Shown in pieces: positions 51,932-61,154 of a stretch of DNA of 64,000 bases (position 1 is the first letter of the stretch; each line of letters begins with the position of its first letter). This stretch comes from Chitinophagaceae bacterium (GTDB lineage: Bacteria; Bacteroidota; Bacteroidia; Chitinophagales; Chitinophagaceae), in the NCBI GenBank assembly GCA_024103425.1, contig JAGFIS010000016.1, positions 1 to 64,000 on the forward strand, in the 5' to 3' direction. The notes beneath the pieces are model-generated. The model was not told the origin of the DNA, did not search any database, and saw only the letters and a program-made list of their open reading frames with translations. The position numbers and the translations under genes are program-made.

Positions 51932-52438
51932 TCACTCTCCCCTCTGCTCACAAACCTGCTTCAAATTGCTCAAAGCCTCCTCGTACTGAGCTCCATAAAT
52001 TCTATCCATGAAGATGCCTCGCACCCGGTGCCAGGGATACCACGGTAAATCGATATTTACCACGAGAGTGACACGAGTACCATTAGTAACCGGAGTTTGC
52101 AAAAAAGTATAATCTACAGCGTTGCCTTTTTCTGTAGTCAGCGTAAAAGCAGTTGAATCCTTAGTCTTATAATCAAACTTCAGTTTCAAATCTTCTCCCT
52201 CCGGCCTTTTCAGGACTGCCTCATCGGCAGAAGTCAAATCAATTGTCAACAGTCCTTCTTTCACTCCGGGAAACCAGCTCTTCCAATTCTCAGTCTGATT
52301 CACCTCTTGTGCAATCCTTTCCGGAGTCGCATTGATTTCCGTTGTCTTCACTACCGAAACGGACGACGGCAGAAAAAGAGTTACCATCGCCAGGAAAAGC
52401 AACATGAGAACGAGAATAATAATGGAGCGCTTAATCAT
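51932..52438 (-). CDS. SRPBCC/START-fold membrane-anchored protein
   Basis: A 168-residue protein with one N-terminal helix (about 5-24) and a START/Bet v1-like domain. The pattern SVVKTTEINATPERIAQEVN followed by NWKSWFPGVKEG is typical of polyketide cyclase/SRPBCC proteins, which form a hydrophobic ligand cavity. The C-terminal helix starts at MDRIYGAQYEEALSNLKQV. The ligand is unknown. The helix suggests that the domain faces the periplasm or is membrane-attached. It is divergent to folK. Confidence 0.82.
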   Translation of the reverse strand: MIKRSIIILVLMLLFLAMVTLFLPSSVSVVKTTEINATPERIAQEVNQTENWKSWFPGVKEGLLTIDLTSADEAVLKRPEGEDLKLKFDYKTKDSTAFTLTTEKGNAVDYTFLQTPVTNGTRVTLVVNIDLPWYPWHRVRGIFMDRIYGAQYEEALSNLKQVCEQRGE

Positions 52439-52582
52439 AACCGGGATGTCAAATTATAAAAATATCTGTTTTTAATCCGTAAAACAGAAGATGCAAAAGT
52501 ATCAGAGAATCTTTAATTAACAGATGTGCATTTCATCATTTTGATATCTCCTAAAAAGCACCACCTTTGTCGAGGGTTAGAC

Positions 52583-53095
52583 ATGGCACAAAAACGACTA
52601 CACAAAGTTTATCTTTCAACAGGTACCAATCTCGGGAACAGAAAACACAATCTTGCAAACGCGCGCAGGTTGATTGAAGATCATGCCGGTAATATCATAG
52701 CGGCTTCATCTATTTACAAAACCGCCCCCTGGGGATATGCCGATCAGCCCGATTTCCTGAATCAAGTTGTAGAGATTGAGACAACTCTTTCTCCGGCGGC
52801 ATTGATGAAAACACTTCTGAGAATAGAGGAAGAAATGGGCAGGGTACGCACATTTAAAAACGCATCGAGGGTTATCGATATCGATATCCTGTTTTATGAT
52901 AATAGCATCAGAAAAAACAATGGAGTCATCATCCCCCATCCTTTAATCGCTGAACGCAGATTCATTCTTGTGCCCATGTGTGAACTGAAGCCGGATTATG
53001 TGCATCCCGTTCTGAAGAAAAATATGCTTGAACTGCTGGATGAATGTCCGGATCAACTCGATGTGGAGAAATATGGGAGTAAAAAAGCTGTATAA
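52583..53095 (+). CDS. folK: 2-amino-4-hydroxy-6-hydroxymethyldihydropteridine diphosphokinase
   Basis: A 170-residue enzyme that transfers pyrophosphate from ATP to the pterin in folate synthesis. VYLSTGTNLGNRKHNLANAR, YKTAPWGYADQPDFLNQVVE and RVIDIDILFYDN with PHPLIAERRF are canonical motifs. ATG at 52583 fits the family start better than the in-frame upstream codons. The deoxynucleoside kinase gene starts 50 bp downstream on the same strand. Confidence 0.94.
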   Translation: MAQKRLHKVYLSTGTNLGNRKHNLANARRLIEDHAGNIIAASSIYKTAPWGYADQPDFLNQVVEIETTLSPAALMKTLLRIEEEMGRVRTFKNASRVIDIDILFYDNSIRKNNGVIIPHPLIAERRFILVPMCELKPDYVHPVLKKNMLELLDECPDQLDVEKYGSKKAV

Positions 53096-53145
53096 AAAAA
53101 TAAATCTGAATAGTCTGATTATTTTTGACGATCGGGACCAGATCA

Positions 53146-53778
53146 ATGAAATATAACTTTATAACAATAGAAGGGAATATAGGAGCAGGGAAAACGACAC
53201 TTGCTCATTTGCTGAGTAAAAGACTACATGCAAGGCTGATTTTGGAAGAATTTGCCGACAATCCCTTTCTGCCAAAATTCTACGAGAATAAAGAACAATA
53301 CGCATTTCCGCTCGAGCTCTTCTTCATGGCCGAACGTTATAAACAGATGAAGGATCTGCTCGGCGCTAAAGACCTTTTTCACCAGGTCACGATTTCAGAT
53401 TACCTCTTTATCAAATCACTACTCTTCGCCAAGGTTACGTTGCACGATGAAGAGTTCAATCTCTATCAAAAACTCTTTAACATCATCAACCCGCAATTGA
53501 TGAAACCTGACCTGCTGATTTACCTGCATGCACCGATCTCTAAACTGAAGGAAAACATCAAACGCCGCAACCGTTCTTACGAACAGTCTATTGATCCCGA
53601 TTACCTCTACTCTATCCAGGAGACGTATATTAATTACATCAAACAGCACAACATCAAGACGCTGTTCATCGACACGAGCAATGCCGATTTTCTGGGCAAC
53701 GAGGAGCACCTTCAGGCTGTTCTAGATGCACTTGAGAAAGATTATGATGAAGGGCAGAATTATCTGACGCTGCCGTAG
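53146..53778 (+). CDS. Deoxynucleoside kinase
   Basis: A 210-residue salvage enzyme that phosphorylates deoxynucleosides. The P-loop is EGNIGAGKTTLAHLLSKRL. ATG at 53146 puts it at the usual distance; the upstream TTG adds seven codons. Further family marks are LEEFADNPFLPKFYENKEQY, ELFFMAERYKQMKDLL, and the lid ENIKRRNRSYEQSIDPDYL. The substrate (dA/dG or dC/dT) is not decided by the sequence. It follows folK in the same direction. Confidence 0.9.
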   Translation: MKYNFITIEGNIGAGKTTLAHLLSKRLHARLILEEFADNPFLPKFYENKEQYAFPLELFFMAERYKQMKDLLGAKDLFHQVTISDYLFIKSLLFAKVTLHDEEFNLYQKLFNIINPQLMKPDLLIYLHAPISKLKENIKRRNRSYEQSIDPDYLYSIQETYINYIKQHNIKTLFIDTSNADFLGNEEHLQAVLDALEKDYDEGQNYLTLP

Positions 53779-53815
53779 CTCTAAAACTTGGGAGTTATTT
53801 GTCGGGGCTTAATTA

Positions 53816-54895
53816 TTATTCTACAAACCCACTCTTCTCTGCCAGATGATGCGATTTGACAAAATCGGTCACCAGGTAGCTGACCAGTTTACCCGTCACT
53901 CCGGAGGATGTCGTATTGTCGAGTGTAGTGGCTCCTTCGCAAATGTGCAGGTAAGCAATTTTTAGTTCCGTAGGAATGAAGCTGACGTATGTCCTGGCAT
54001 TGGCAGCTGATACGCCGGATGGTGTCATGGCGCTGGATACAACATTCTCAATGGAATCCATATCCAGTTCGATACCTGTAAAACCACCTTTTACAAAATC
54101 TGTGGCACGGGCGACAGACTGTATGAAGTTGAACTTATCTCTCAGAAAAATATCTTCATAGGTAATATAATCTACAGCTGAATTTCCCTGCAACTCCCGG
54201 AGCACGTTCTCCTGCATATAGTTTTCATGCACTCCAACTATAAAATATTTATGCAGGTATCCATCATCATGAGCATACCGGAAGCCGTTGCCCGAATGGC
54301 GTCCTTCCCGCACACGATAATCAGTGTGTGCATCGAGATTGATGACATTCACCTGAGCTGAGGAGATTATTCCTGCCGCATACAGGCCTTTAGATGATCC
54401 TTTGATGGCACCATAGGCATTGTTATGGCCTCCGCCGACAATTACCGGTATCTTCTTATTACGGCATATTATTTTCACCATATCCTCCACCTGTTCGTCG
54501 ATATTTTCTACAAGGGCCCGAAGTGCGATTATACGCTCCTCAAGATTAGGTGCGGTCGCGTTAATGAGTCGGATCTCTTCGGAGAAATCAAAAGCTCCGG
54601 CGATAAACAATGCACCCGAGGGCAGGAAACTATTACTCTGGATATTCAGGAAAGAATTCAGAAAGGCAGGCCAAAGTGTGCGCGCTCCTCCTATCCCTCC
54701 ATTCGCCTGAACGCCGGCGTCTTCGGGTATCCCGAAAATAACATAACGGGCATCCGATTGTTGAATAGCTTCTTCAATCTTTGTATCTGTGCTCTCACAG
54801 CAGCCGATCACTTCACCAAGCTTTGTTTCATATTTACGAATATGCGTAAAAGGCAGTATATCCTCTTTTGTAATATTCTTGAAATTAGGGATCAT
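53816..54895 (-). CDS. hutG: Formimidoylglutamase, arginase-family
   Basis: A 359-residue manganese enzyme of the ureohydrolase superfamily. Metal-binding motifs are VIVGGGHNNAYGA, NLDAHTDYRVREG and GIELDMDSIENV. In hut pathways it hydrolyses formimidoylglutamate to glutamate and formamide. It follows hutI by 15 bp, which supports that role over agmatinase or arginase. The protein is about 40 residues longer at the N-terminus than arginases. hutH and hutU are not in this window. Confidence 0.85.
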   Translation of the reverse strand: MIPNFKNITKEDILPFTHIRKYETKLGEVIGCCESTDTKIEEAIQQSDARYVIFGIPEDAGVQANGGIGGARTLWPAFLNSFLNIQSNSFLPSGALFIAGAFDFSEEIRLINATAPNLEERIIALRALVENIDEQVEDMVKIICRNKKIPVIVGGGHNNAYGAIKGSSKGLYAAGIISSAQVNVINLDAHTDYRVREGRHSGNGFRYAHDDGYLHKYFIVGVHENYMQENVLRELQGNSAVDYITYEDIFLRDKFNFIQSVARATDFVKGGFTGIELDMDSIENVVSSAMTPSGVSAANARTYVSFIPTELKIAYLHICEGATTLDNTTSSGVTGKLVSYLVTDFVKSHHLAEKSGFVE

Positions 54896-54910
54896 CTTTT
54901 TTTTGTTGTG

Positions 54911-56137
54911 TTATATAAATTCACCGTTGATCATCATACGGTCAATATGGTCATCTCCAAATGCATAAGGCAGGTATGCCAGCGAACGCGCGGGTTTAGT
55001 AAAGATTAAATCAGCCCTCTTTCCTTTGACTATGCTTCCGGTCCTGTCAGCTACTTCCATCGCAAATGCTCCGTTAATCGTCGCTGCATTAATCGCTTCT
55101 TCGGGCAGCATCTTCATCTGAATACAAGCCATGGAGAGTACCAGGTTCATATTTCCCGACGGTGACGACCCCGGATTGAAATCTGACGCCAGTGCTACTG
55201 CCGCATTCACATCGAGCATCTTCCGCGCAGGTGGCATCTGCATCCTCAGGAAAAACGCCGGCCCGGGCAACAAAGTTGACAGCCCTCTAAATTTGCCCAA
55301 CAGTTCAATATCCCTTTCTGTCACGGTCTCCAAATGATCCAGCGAAAGTGCTCCGGCTTCTATCCCCGCTTCTATCCCGCCGATGCTGTTCAACTGGTTG
55401 ACATGCAGTTTGGGTTTGAGTCCGTATTGCTTTCCTGCTTCACAAACTCTCAGTGTTTCCTCAGGCGAGAAGAATCCGGATTCACAAAAAGCATCTATAT
55501 AATCTGCGAGTCCTTCCTCTGCAATCACCGGCAGCATCCGGTCAATAATCTCTTTGATATATCCTTCGTGATCTTCTTTATACTGTGCAGGATAAGCATG
55601 CGCTCCCAGGAATGTAGCTTTGATGTTCATGCTGCTCTTCTCCTTTAATCGCTTGATGACGCGGAGCATCTTTAGCTCTCCTTCTACCGACAATCCATAA
55701 CCGCTCTTAATTTCCACCGATCCCGTTCCCATCTTTGCTAAATGCTGCAACCGTTGCCATGCGAGATCAAAGAGTCTGTCTTCAGAATATTCGGCAGTCT
55801 TTCTTGCGGAGTTTAAGATTCCTCCGCCCGCGGCCGCAATTTCGGCATAGCCCGCTCCTTGTATCTTCTGAACAAATTCTCCCTCTCTACTTTCCGCAAA
55901 GACAAGGTGCGTATGACTGTCGCACCAGGCAGGCAAAACAATCGTATGATCGGGCACCTGTTCGCCTTCGTATTTCAGTTCTGCCATCGGACCTGCCTCT
56001 GCAATTTCATTGCCCTCGATTATCAGATAACCGTTTTCAATGGTCTTCAATTGCGCAAGCTCATTTCCACGCAGCGGTGCCTTCGGCGCTCCCAATCCGG
56101 CAATAAGAGAAATCCCTTTAAAAACCTGTGTCTTCAT
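54911..56137 (-). CDS. hutI: Imidazolonepropionase
   Basis: A 408-residue metal-dependent amidohydrolase that opens imidazolonepropionate to formimidoylglutamate, the third step of histidine breakdown. ATG at 56137 ([15 protein letters not shown]) is chosen; the longer frame reads into the divergent gene's leader. Metal and substrate motifs are [48 protein letters not shown] and [14 protein letters not shown]. First gene of hutI-hutG; the intergenic gap to the divergent yyaL-like gene is 85 bp. Confidence 0.93.
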   Translation of the reverse strand: MKTQVFKGISLIAGLGAPKAPLRGNELAQLKTIENGYLIIEGNEIAEAGPMAELKYEGEQVPDHTIVLPAWCDSHTHLVFAESREGEFVQKIQGAGYAEIAAAGGGILNSARKTAEYSEDRLFDLAWQRLQHLAKMGTGSVEIKSGYGLSVEGELKMLRVIKRLKEKSSMNIKATFLGAHAYPAQYKEDHEGYIKEIIDRMLPVIAEEGLADYIDAFCESGFFSPEETLRVCEAGKQYGLKPKLHVNQLNSIGGIEAGIEAGALSLDHLETVTERDIELLGKFRGLSTLLPGPAFFLRMQMPPARKMLDVNAAVALASDFNPGSSPSGNMNLVLSMACIQMKMLPEEAINAATINGAFAMEVADRTGSIVKGKRADLIFTKPARSLAYLPYAFGDDHIDRMMINGEFI

Positions 56138-56222
56138 CGTTGCTAAAGATAATTTTAAATTATTATTGTTTTCCTTTGAATATTCGAAAATAAGGGCGTG
56201 CTTTTTGTACGGTAAACAAATC

Positions 56223-58238
56223 ATGAAATCTTACACAAACGAGCTGATTAACGAAACGAGTCCGTACCTGCTACAGCATGCACACAACCCCGTTAACTGG
56301 TATCCATGGGGACCTAAAGCATTTGAAAAAGCCAGAAAAGAAAACAAGATGCTGATCATCAGTATCGGCTATGCTGCCTGCCACTGGTGCCATGTGATGG
56401 AGCGCGAAAGCTTTATGAGTGAGGAAGTCGCCAAAGTAATGAATGACAATTATGTCTGCATTAAGGTGGACAGAGAAGAACGTCCGGATATAGACCAGAT
56501 ATATATGACTGCCGCCCAGTTGATTACCGGCAGCGGAGGCTGGCCGTTGAATGCGCTTGCGCTACCCAACAGAAAACCGTTTTTTGCAGGTACTTATTTC
56601 CCGAAAGACAGGTGGATACAGCTACTGAATTACTTTAAACACGAATACAGCACTAATTTTAAAGAGCTTGAAGAACAGGCAAATATGCTCGCTAATGGCA
56701 TAGCAGAAAGCGATATGATTGCACCGCCAAAAGCAGATGCCGAATTTTCTGAATCTGCCATTAAAGAGGCTATAGACAAACTGTCAAGGCAGGTGGATAA
56801 GGCTTATGGCGGGTTATCCTCAGCCATCAAGTTTCCCATGCCCGGTGTATGGAACTTTATGCTGGAGCACGCTGCTATTACGGGTGACAGAACTTATGAA
56901 AATCTGATTACCCATACACTCGACAAAATGGCTGCAGGAGGTATCTATGACCATGTGGGAGGAGGCTTCGCCAGATACTCTACTGACAAGTTATGGCATG
57001 CTCCTCACTTCGAAAAGATGTTGTACGATAATGCACAACTGATTTCGCTCTATGCGAATGCAGGTCAATATACCGGCAACATTGACTATCTGAAAATCGC
57101 AGAAGAATGTGCACAATTTGTAAAAAGAGAACTGTATATCGGAGAGGGATTCTATTCATCACTGGATGCCGACAGCGAAGGCGAGGAAGGCAAGTTCTAC
57201 ACCTGGACTTATGACGAGATTAATTCTCTGCTCGGCAAAAGAGCATACCTCTTTAACCAGCACTTTGGTATTACAAAACACGGCAACTGGGAGAACGGAA
57301 GAAATATTCCGGACAGGAACAGGGAAAACCCGATTGTAGCAGACCTGCAGGATGAAAAGATCGAGAAAATTCTGGATGAGTGCAAAGCAATCCTGCTGAA
57401 AGAAAGGACAAAAAGGGTACGTCCTGCTACCGATGACAAAATACTCACTTCGTGGAATGCAATGATGATAACAGCCCTCATCAATCTGTACAAAGCAACG
57501 GGTAATAAAGAGCACTATCACCTGGCTGAATCGACTTTGAAATTCCTGCTAAAAGCTATGTTCCCGAAAGACCACAACCAACTCTACAGGAATTACCAAC
57601 AACAACGCGCATCAGTAAACGGATTTTTGGATGACTATGCTTTCCTGATCAATGCACTGATTCAATTCTATCAGGTAAGTTTTGATATCAATTATCTGAC
57701 GAAAGCCAAAGAACTTACAGACTACACGCTTTCCAACTTCTTTGATGAACCATCGGGATTGTTTTTCTATAACGATAAAGACTTCAACGAACTCATCTCA
57801 AGACAGAAGGAACTGACCGATGATGTCATCCCTGCATCCAACAGTGTGATGGCAGATAATCTCTTTATGCTGGGGCTGTATTACGATGAGGCACCCTACT
57901 CCGATAAGGCGGCCCACATGGTTAAATCTGTTTTACCGGGAATAGAAGCGCAGGCTGCCTATTACTCCAACTGGGGAAGAGTGTTGCTCAAATTGGTTTA
58001 TCCTCCCAGCGAAGTGGCCATCGTCGGGAAGGAATCGCAAAATTTCGCTCACGCGATCCAAAAACAGTATTTACCGGGAAGCCTTTTCTGCGGAAGCACG
58101 TCAGAAGAAAATCTTCCGTTGTTAGAATTCAAATATAAAAAAGATGAAACCCTGATTTATGTCTGCCATAACAAGGCCTGTAAAGCCCCGACAGGCGACG
58201 TGCAAATAGCCCTTGCAGAACTGACATCAGAAAAATAA
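56223..58238 (+). CDS. Thioredoxin-domain/(a/a)6-barrel protein, YyaL/DUF255 family
   Basis: A 671-residue cytoplasmic protein of the YyaL/SPATA20 family. It starts [20 protein letters not shown], then [20 protein letters not shown]. The thioredoxin-like part has [15 protein letters not shown] with a CxxC site and [15 protein letters not shown]. An (alpha/alpha)6 glycosidase/epimerase-like barrel follows ([35 protein letters not shown]). The reaction is not established; redox or carbohydrate-related roles are proposed only by fold. ATG at 56223 is chosen over frames that overlap hutI. It is the last chromosomal gene before the mobile element. Confidence 0.9.
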   Translation: MKSYTNELINETSPYLLQHAHNPVNWYPWGPKAFEKARKENKMLIISIGYAACHWCHVMERESFMSEEVAKVMNDNYVCIKVDREERPDIDQIYMTAAQLITGSGGWPLNALALPNRKPFFAGTYFPKDRWIQLLNYFKHEYSTNFKELEEQANMLANGIAESDMIAPPKADAEFSESAIKEAIDKLSRQVDKAYGGLSSAIKFPMPGVWNFMLEHAAITGDRTYENLITHTLDKMAAGGIYDHVGGGFARYSTDKLWHAPHFEKMLYDNAQLISLYANAGQYTGNIDYLKIAEECAQFVKRELYIGEGFYSSLDADSEGEEGKFYTWTYDEINSLLGKRAYLFNQHFGITKHGNWENGRNIPDRNRENPIVADLQDEKIEKILDECKAILLKERTKRVRPATDDKILTSWNAMMITALINLYKATGNKEHYHLAESTLKFLLKAMFPKDHNQLYRNYQQQRASVNGFLDDYAFLINALIQFYQVSFDINYLTKAKELTDYTLSNFFDEPSGLFFYNDKDFNELISRQKELTDDVIPASNSVMADNLFMLGLYYDEAPYSDKAAHMVKSVLPGIEAQAAYYSNWGRVLLKLVYPPSEVAIVGKESQNFAHAIQKQYLPGSLFCGSTSEENLPLLEFKYKKDETLIYVCHNKACKAPTGDVQIALAELTSEK

Positions 58239-58240
58239 AA

Positions 58241-58264
58241 AACCCCGAACCGAAGTTCGGGGTT
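58241..58264. terminator. Terminator shared by the yyaL-like gene and the former tRNA
   Basis: AACCCCGAAC pairs perfectly with GTTCGGGGTT around CGAA. It starts 3 bp after the yyaL-like stop and directly abuts the tRNA 3' remnant on the other strand; reading leftward it is followed by TTTTTTATTTTT. It probably ends both transcripts. Confidence 0.82.
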
Positions 58265-58265
58265 G

Positions 58266-58287
58266 TGATCCGGCTGGGACTCGAACC
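58266..58287 (-). other. tRNA 3'-end remnant, element attachment site (attL)
   Basis: On the minus strand GGTTCGAGTCCCAGCCGGATCA gives the T loop (TTCGAGT), the 3' T stem (CCCAG), the 3' acceptor strand (CCGGATC) and discriminator A. The 5' T-stem strand should be CTGGG but reads GTAGG, so tRNA identity stops after GG. No 5' half follows. This is the usual scar of integration into a tRNA gene. The isotype cannot be named. CCA is not encoded. Confidence 0.75.
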
Positions 58288-58444
58288 TACTTGAATTCTT
58301 TTAAAAGCCAAAAATAAATTTATACGCTGAAACCCTTTACCACACTGCATTTGCTTTAATTATCTTTCATTGTGGATAAAAATAAATGAAAGAAAAACAG
58401 GTAACTATTCGGGTAACCATTACCTTTGATGAAAAATATTCATC

Positions 58445-59704
58445 ATGGCAGGAACTATCAATTTTTTTCTAAAGAAGCCAGGGTTATCGGGCAGGTCGTT
58501 AATCGTTTTACGATGGAAGTATTCAGGTTTTGATTTAATTTTTTCAACGGCCCAGAGCATTGCTCCCAAAAATTGGAATAACCGAAAGCAGGTTGTCAAA
58601 TCCAACATTGAAACAACGTCATCCGGTGAAGTTCATTTGAATGAATATTTAACAACACTCAAAAGCGTTTTACAGAAATCCTATAATTCAGAATTAAAAA
58701 CCGGTATTCCCACACCGGACGTGTTACGGAAATACCTGAATGATTTTGTAAAGCAGCACATCAAAAAAGCTGAACCGGAAAACAGTTTGTGGCAACTGAT
58801 AACACGATTCCGGGCTGGAGAGATTCGCGATAAACACGGCAAATCAAAAACAGCGGGAACATTACGCACCTATGGCATTGTGGCCGGTCATCTTAAAACC
58901 TTTGAAAAAACGCACAAATATAAATTAACATACGATTCCATCAACCGGACGTTTTTAGACCGGTACCTGAATTATCTTGAGTTTGATGCAAAATTGAGCA
59001 TCAACACAAGGTCAAAAAATCTGCAAATTCTGAAAGTGTTTTTGAACGAAGCACACGAGCGCGGATATACAGATAACACATTCTTTAAAAAAATCAGTGT
59101 TGCATGGGAAGAATCCGAAGCCGTGGCATTAAGCCGGAGAGAAATAAAACTGTTATACGATTATGATTTTTCTGATAACGACAGACTGGAGAGAGTGCGC
59201 GATCTGTTTGTTTTTGGTTCTAATGTAGGCCTAAGAATTTCCGATTTTAGCCGGATTCAACCACACCACATTTTTGAAAAGGATGGAGGCCTTCGCATTA
59301 AAATACAAACACAAAAAACCGGTGGCGTGGTGGAAATTCCATGTAACGATCAGGTTGTTTCAATTTTGAAAAAATACAATTACCATTTGCCAAAAATTAG
59401 CGATCAGAAGTTTAATAAATTCATCAAAGAAGCGTGCAGAGAAGCCGGGTTAACGCAGACAGGCCGACTATTGAAGGAGCCTGAAAAGCCGCTATTTGAG
59501 GCCATTGCAAGCCACACGTGCCGCCGGAGTTTCTGCACGAATCTATATAATGAAGGAGTGCCGGCAATGGTCATCATGCGCATCAGCGGCCACAAATCAG
59601 AATCAGCGTTTATTAAGTACATCAAAATTTCACAGACAGATGCAGCCGACAAACTTTCTGCACATTTCAGAAAATTGAAAGAATCAAAATTAGTAGCCGT
59701 ATAA
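58445..59704 (+). CDS. Tyrosine recombinase (integrase)
   Basis: A 419-residue site-specific recombinase. An arm-binding N-domain (about 5-95), a SAM-like core-binding domain (about 115-215) and a catalytic domain follow in order. Catalytic residues are Arg in GSNVGLRISDFSRI, His-x-x-Arg in SHTCRRSFC, His in SGHKSESAF and the nucleophile Tyr in IKYIKIS. The type is common in Bacteroidota tRNA-targeting elements. It lies 157 bp from the attachment remnant and points inward. It should catalyse integration and, with the excisionase-like protein at 60474, excision. Confidence 0.92.
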   Translation: MAGTINFFLKKPGLSGRSLIVLRWKYSGFDLIFSTAQSIAPKNWNNRKQVVKSNIETTSSGEVHLNEYLTTLKSVLQKSYNSELKTGIPTPDVLRKYLNDFVKQHIKKAEPENSLWQLITRFRAGEIRDKHGKSKTAGTLRTYGIVAGHLKTFEKTHKYKLTYDSINRTFLDRYLNYLEFDAKLSINTRSKNLQILKVFLNEAHERGYTDNTFFKKISVAWEESEAVALSRREIKLLYDYDFSDNDRLERVRDLFVFGSNVGLRISDFSRIQPHHIFEKDGGLRIKIQTQKTGGVVEIPCNDQVVSILKKYNYHLPKISDQKFNKFIKEACREAGLTQTGRLLKEPEKPLFEAIASHTCRRSFCTNLYNEGVPAMVIMRISGHKSESAFIKYIKISQTDAADKLSAHFRKLKESKLVAV

Positions 59705-59713
59705 AAAACCGTG

Positions 59714-60367
59714 ATGGAAAGCAGAATCTTAATTAACTACAAAAGAGCAGCAGAAGCGGCCTTTAGAAACATTCAAACAGCGAATATGTTTAACCCTGTT
59801 CAACAGCCTGAAATTGGTAAAGATGGACGCGATCCGCTGCCGTATGTCACTGCGTTTCTCCGAGCAGAGGACGACTTGTTAGAGCACATAAAACTGGAGC
59901 CGCTAAACGAAAGTGAAAAAGAATTTTTGCTATCGTTTATCAACTCAACAAAAAAAGTAGAATCCACAGGTTATTGCCAATTTGCCGCAGATGAAATATG
60001 GGAAGGATTACAAGAGATGAAGCAACGACTTACCGGAGAAAAGCCGAGTTACAAAGGTTATGTGTTATTGCATAATTATTGGAGCAAATACGATAAGACT
60101 AAAAAGATCACGAATACCAATGCTAAAAAATTTCTTTCGCACTACAATTTAAAAAGCATCAACGAGATGCAAAAAGCGGTGAACTTTAGTATTGATGAAT
60201 TTTTGCTTTTCTACGATTCGGATAATAAAACTATTCATCACAACAAGGTTGACGAAGCAATTAAGCAACTCAATATCATTATACCGATACTTGAGGCGCA
60301 ATGCCCACAGGCCGCAGAAGACGCAAGAAAGGATTTAGAAGCGTTGGAGCGAAAAAGGCATGAATAA
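59714..60367 (+). CDS. Element-borne protein of unknown function
   Basis: A 217-residue, mostly helical, charged protein; no family is recognised. It starts MESRILINYKRAAEAAFRNI, with a neutral-charge middle (LSESEKEFLLSF-type helix) and a Lys/Glu-rich C-terminus (AEDARKDLEALERKRHE). No signal or membrane segment is present. ATG at 59714 is taken instead of the GTG one codon earlier. It lies 9 bp behind the integrase and is likely co-transcribed with it; it is followed by a hairpin with a T-tract. Position suggests a role in integration control, but nothing direct shows that. Confidence 0.72.
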   Translation: MESRILINYKRAAEAAFRNIQTANMFNPVQQPEIGKDGRDPLPYVTAFLRAEDDLLEHIKLEPLNESEKEFLLSFINSTKKVESTGYCQFAADEIWEGLQEMKQRLTGEKPSYKGYVLLHNYWSKYDKTKKITNTNAKKFLSHYNLKSINEMQKAVNFSIDEFLLFYDSDNKTIHHNKVDEAIKQLNIIIPILEAQCPQAAEDARKDLEALERKRHE

Positions 60368-60421
60368 TATTCTACCCGGGTAACGACCGGGTAACCCTTC
60401 ATTACCATCCATTGCCATTTT

Positions 60422-60471
60422 AAATTTGGAGTGCAAACGCGATTAAAAGCGTGAATCACTTCAAATTTTTT
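60422..60471 (+). promoter_or_regulatory. Terminator-like hairpin directly before the HTH gene
   Basis: AAATTTGGAGTG (60422-60433) pairs with CACTTCAAATTT (60457-60468) with one mismatch. An inner stem ACGC/GCGT (60437-60440 and 60449-60452) fits within its loop. A T-run reaches to within 3 bp of the ATG at 60474. It may end the integrase transcript, or act as an attenuator or RBS-masking element for the HTH gene. Confidence 0.55.
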
Positions 60472-60473
60472 TT

Positions 60474-60776
60474 ATGGCAAACATTCAAACACCATTCAAG
60501 AACGCGCAGGTTTTGGTTAATGTGGATGACCTGACCGGCATATTCCGCGAAATCGTACGCGAAGAACTCCTATCAGCCAAAGAGCAGGAATTGGAGGATA
60601 GACTCCTTTCACCCGATGAAACCTGCAAGTTATTCAAACCGGCAATCAGTTTGCCGACCTTACAAAGCTATTTCAAAAAAGGCCTTATTCGGAAACACTA
60701 CATCGGTGGCAGGACGTGGTATAAATATTCCGAACTCATGGAAGACATCAAACAAATTAAAAGATATCAACAATGA
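60474..60776 (+). CDS. MerR/excisionase-like helix-turn-helix protein
   Basis: A 100-residue protein. The N-terminal half is charged (IFREIVREELLSAKEQELED); the C-terminal half holds an HTH_17-type DNA-binding domain: SPDETCKLFKPAISLPTLQS, then YFKKGLIRKHYIGGRTWYKY. This arrangement is typical of excisionases and small regulators on Bacteroidota elements. It probably binds the att region to steer excision, or controls element genes. Its ATGA overlaps the start of the next gene. A strong hairpin lies just upstream of its start. Confidence 0.8.
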   Translation: MANIQTPFKNAQVLVNVDDLTGIFREIVREELLSAKEQELEDRLLSPDETCKLFKPAISLPTLQSYFKKGLIRKHYIGGRTWYKYSELMEDIKQIKRYQQ

Positions 60777-61072
60777 ACACAGAAACAGTTTTGACCCTTT
60801 ACGAATTACGGAGCCTGACAGCAACCGAGTTTAACGATATGCCCGAAGCCGACCGACTGGCGACCATGCAGAAGTATTTTGAGGCAAAGATGAGTACCCG
60901 AATGGCCGCATTATTTTTCATTAACAAGACTATTTTTCTGGCCAAGGAAAAAGGCAAAATCATTTACTCAACTGCCATAGATCAGGCCGATGAGATACGC
61001 GAATCAATCGCGGCGAAGGGTACTGACTATGTGTGTTATCACCAACCGTTGATCGGGCAATGGGACAATTAA
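60773..61072 (+). CDS. Small element protein, unknown
   Basis: A 99-residue protein with no recognised family. It is acidic to neutral, helical (VLTLYELRSLTATEFNDMPE, then RLATMQKYFEAKMSTRMAAL) and lacks a signal peptide. The start overlaps the stop of the HTH gene (ATGA), so the two are coupled in translation, which often marks joint action. A GC-rich hairpin follows at 61077-61099. Confidence 0.72.
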   Translation: MNTETVLTLYELRSLTATEFNDMPEADRLATMQKYFEAKMSTRMAALFFINKTIFLAKEKGKIIYSTAIDQADEIRESIAAKGTDYVCYHQPLIGQWDN

Positions 61073-61076
61073 AAAA

Positions 61077-61099
61077 GGCCGGGGAAGTCACGCCCGGCC
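61077..61099. terminator. GC-rich hairpin between the 99-residue gene and the DUF3987 gene
   Basis: GGCCGGG pairs with CCCGGCC around a 9-nt loop. On the minus strand it is followed by TTTTTT; on the plus strand there is no T-run. It may reduce transcription into the replication genes, or stop antisense transcripts. Confidence 0.5.
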
Positions 61100-61154
61100 C
61101 GAGAAAAAGAACTTGAAAAATGAGTTAAAAAACCTTAGTCTAAACGTTTTAACA

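Noticed and set aside
58266..58340. Complete tRNA gene on the minus strand
   Set aside because: Only the 3' T arm and acceptor strand can be paired; the D arm, anticodon arm and 5' acceptor strand are absent and the 5' T stem mismatches.
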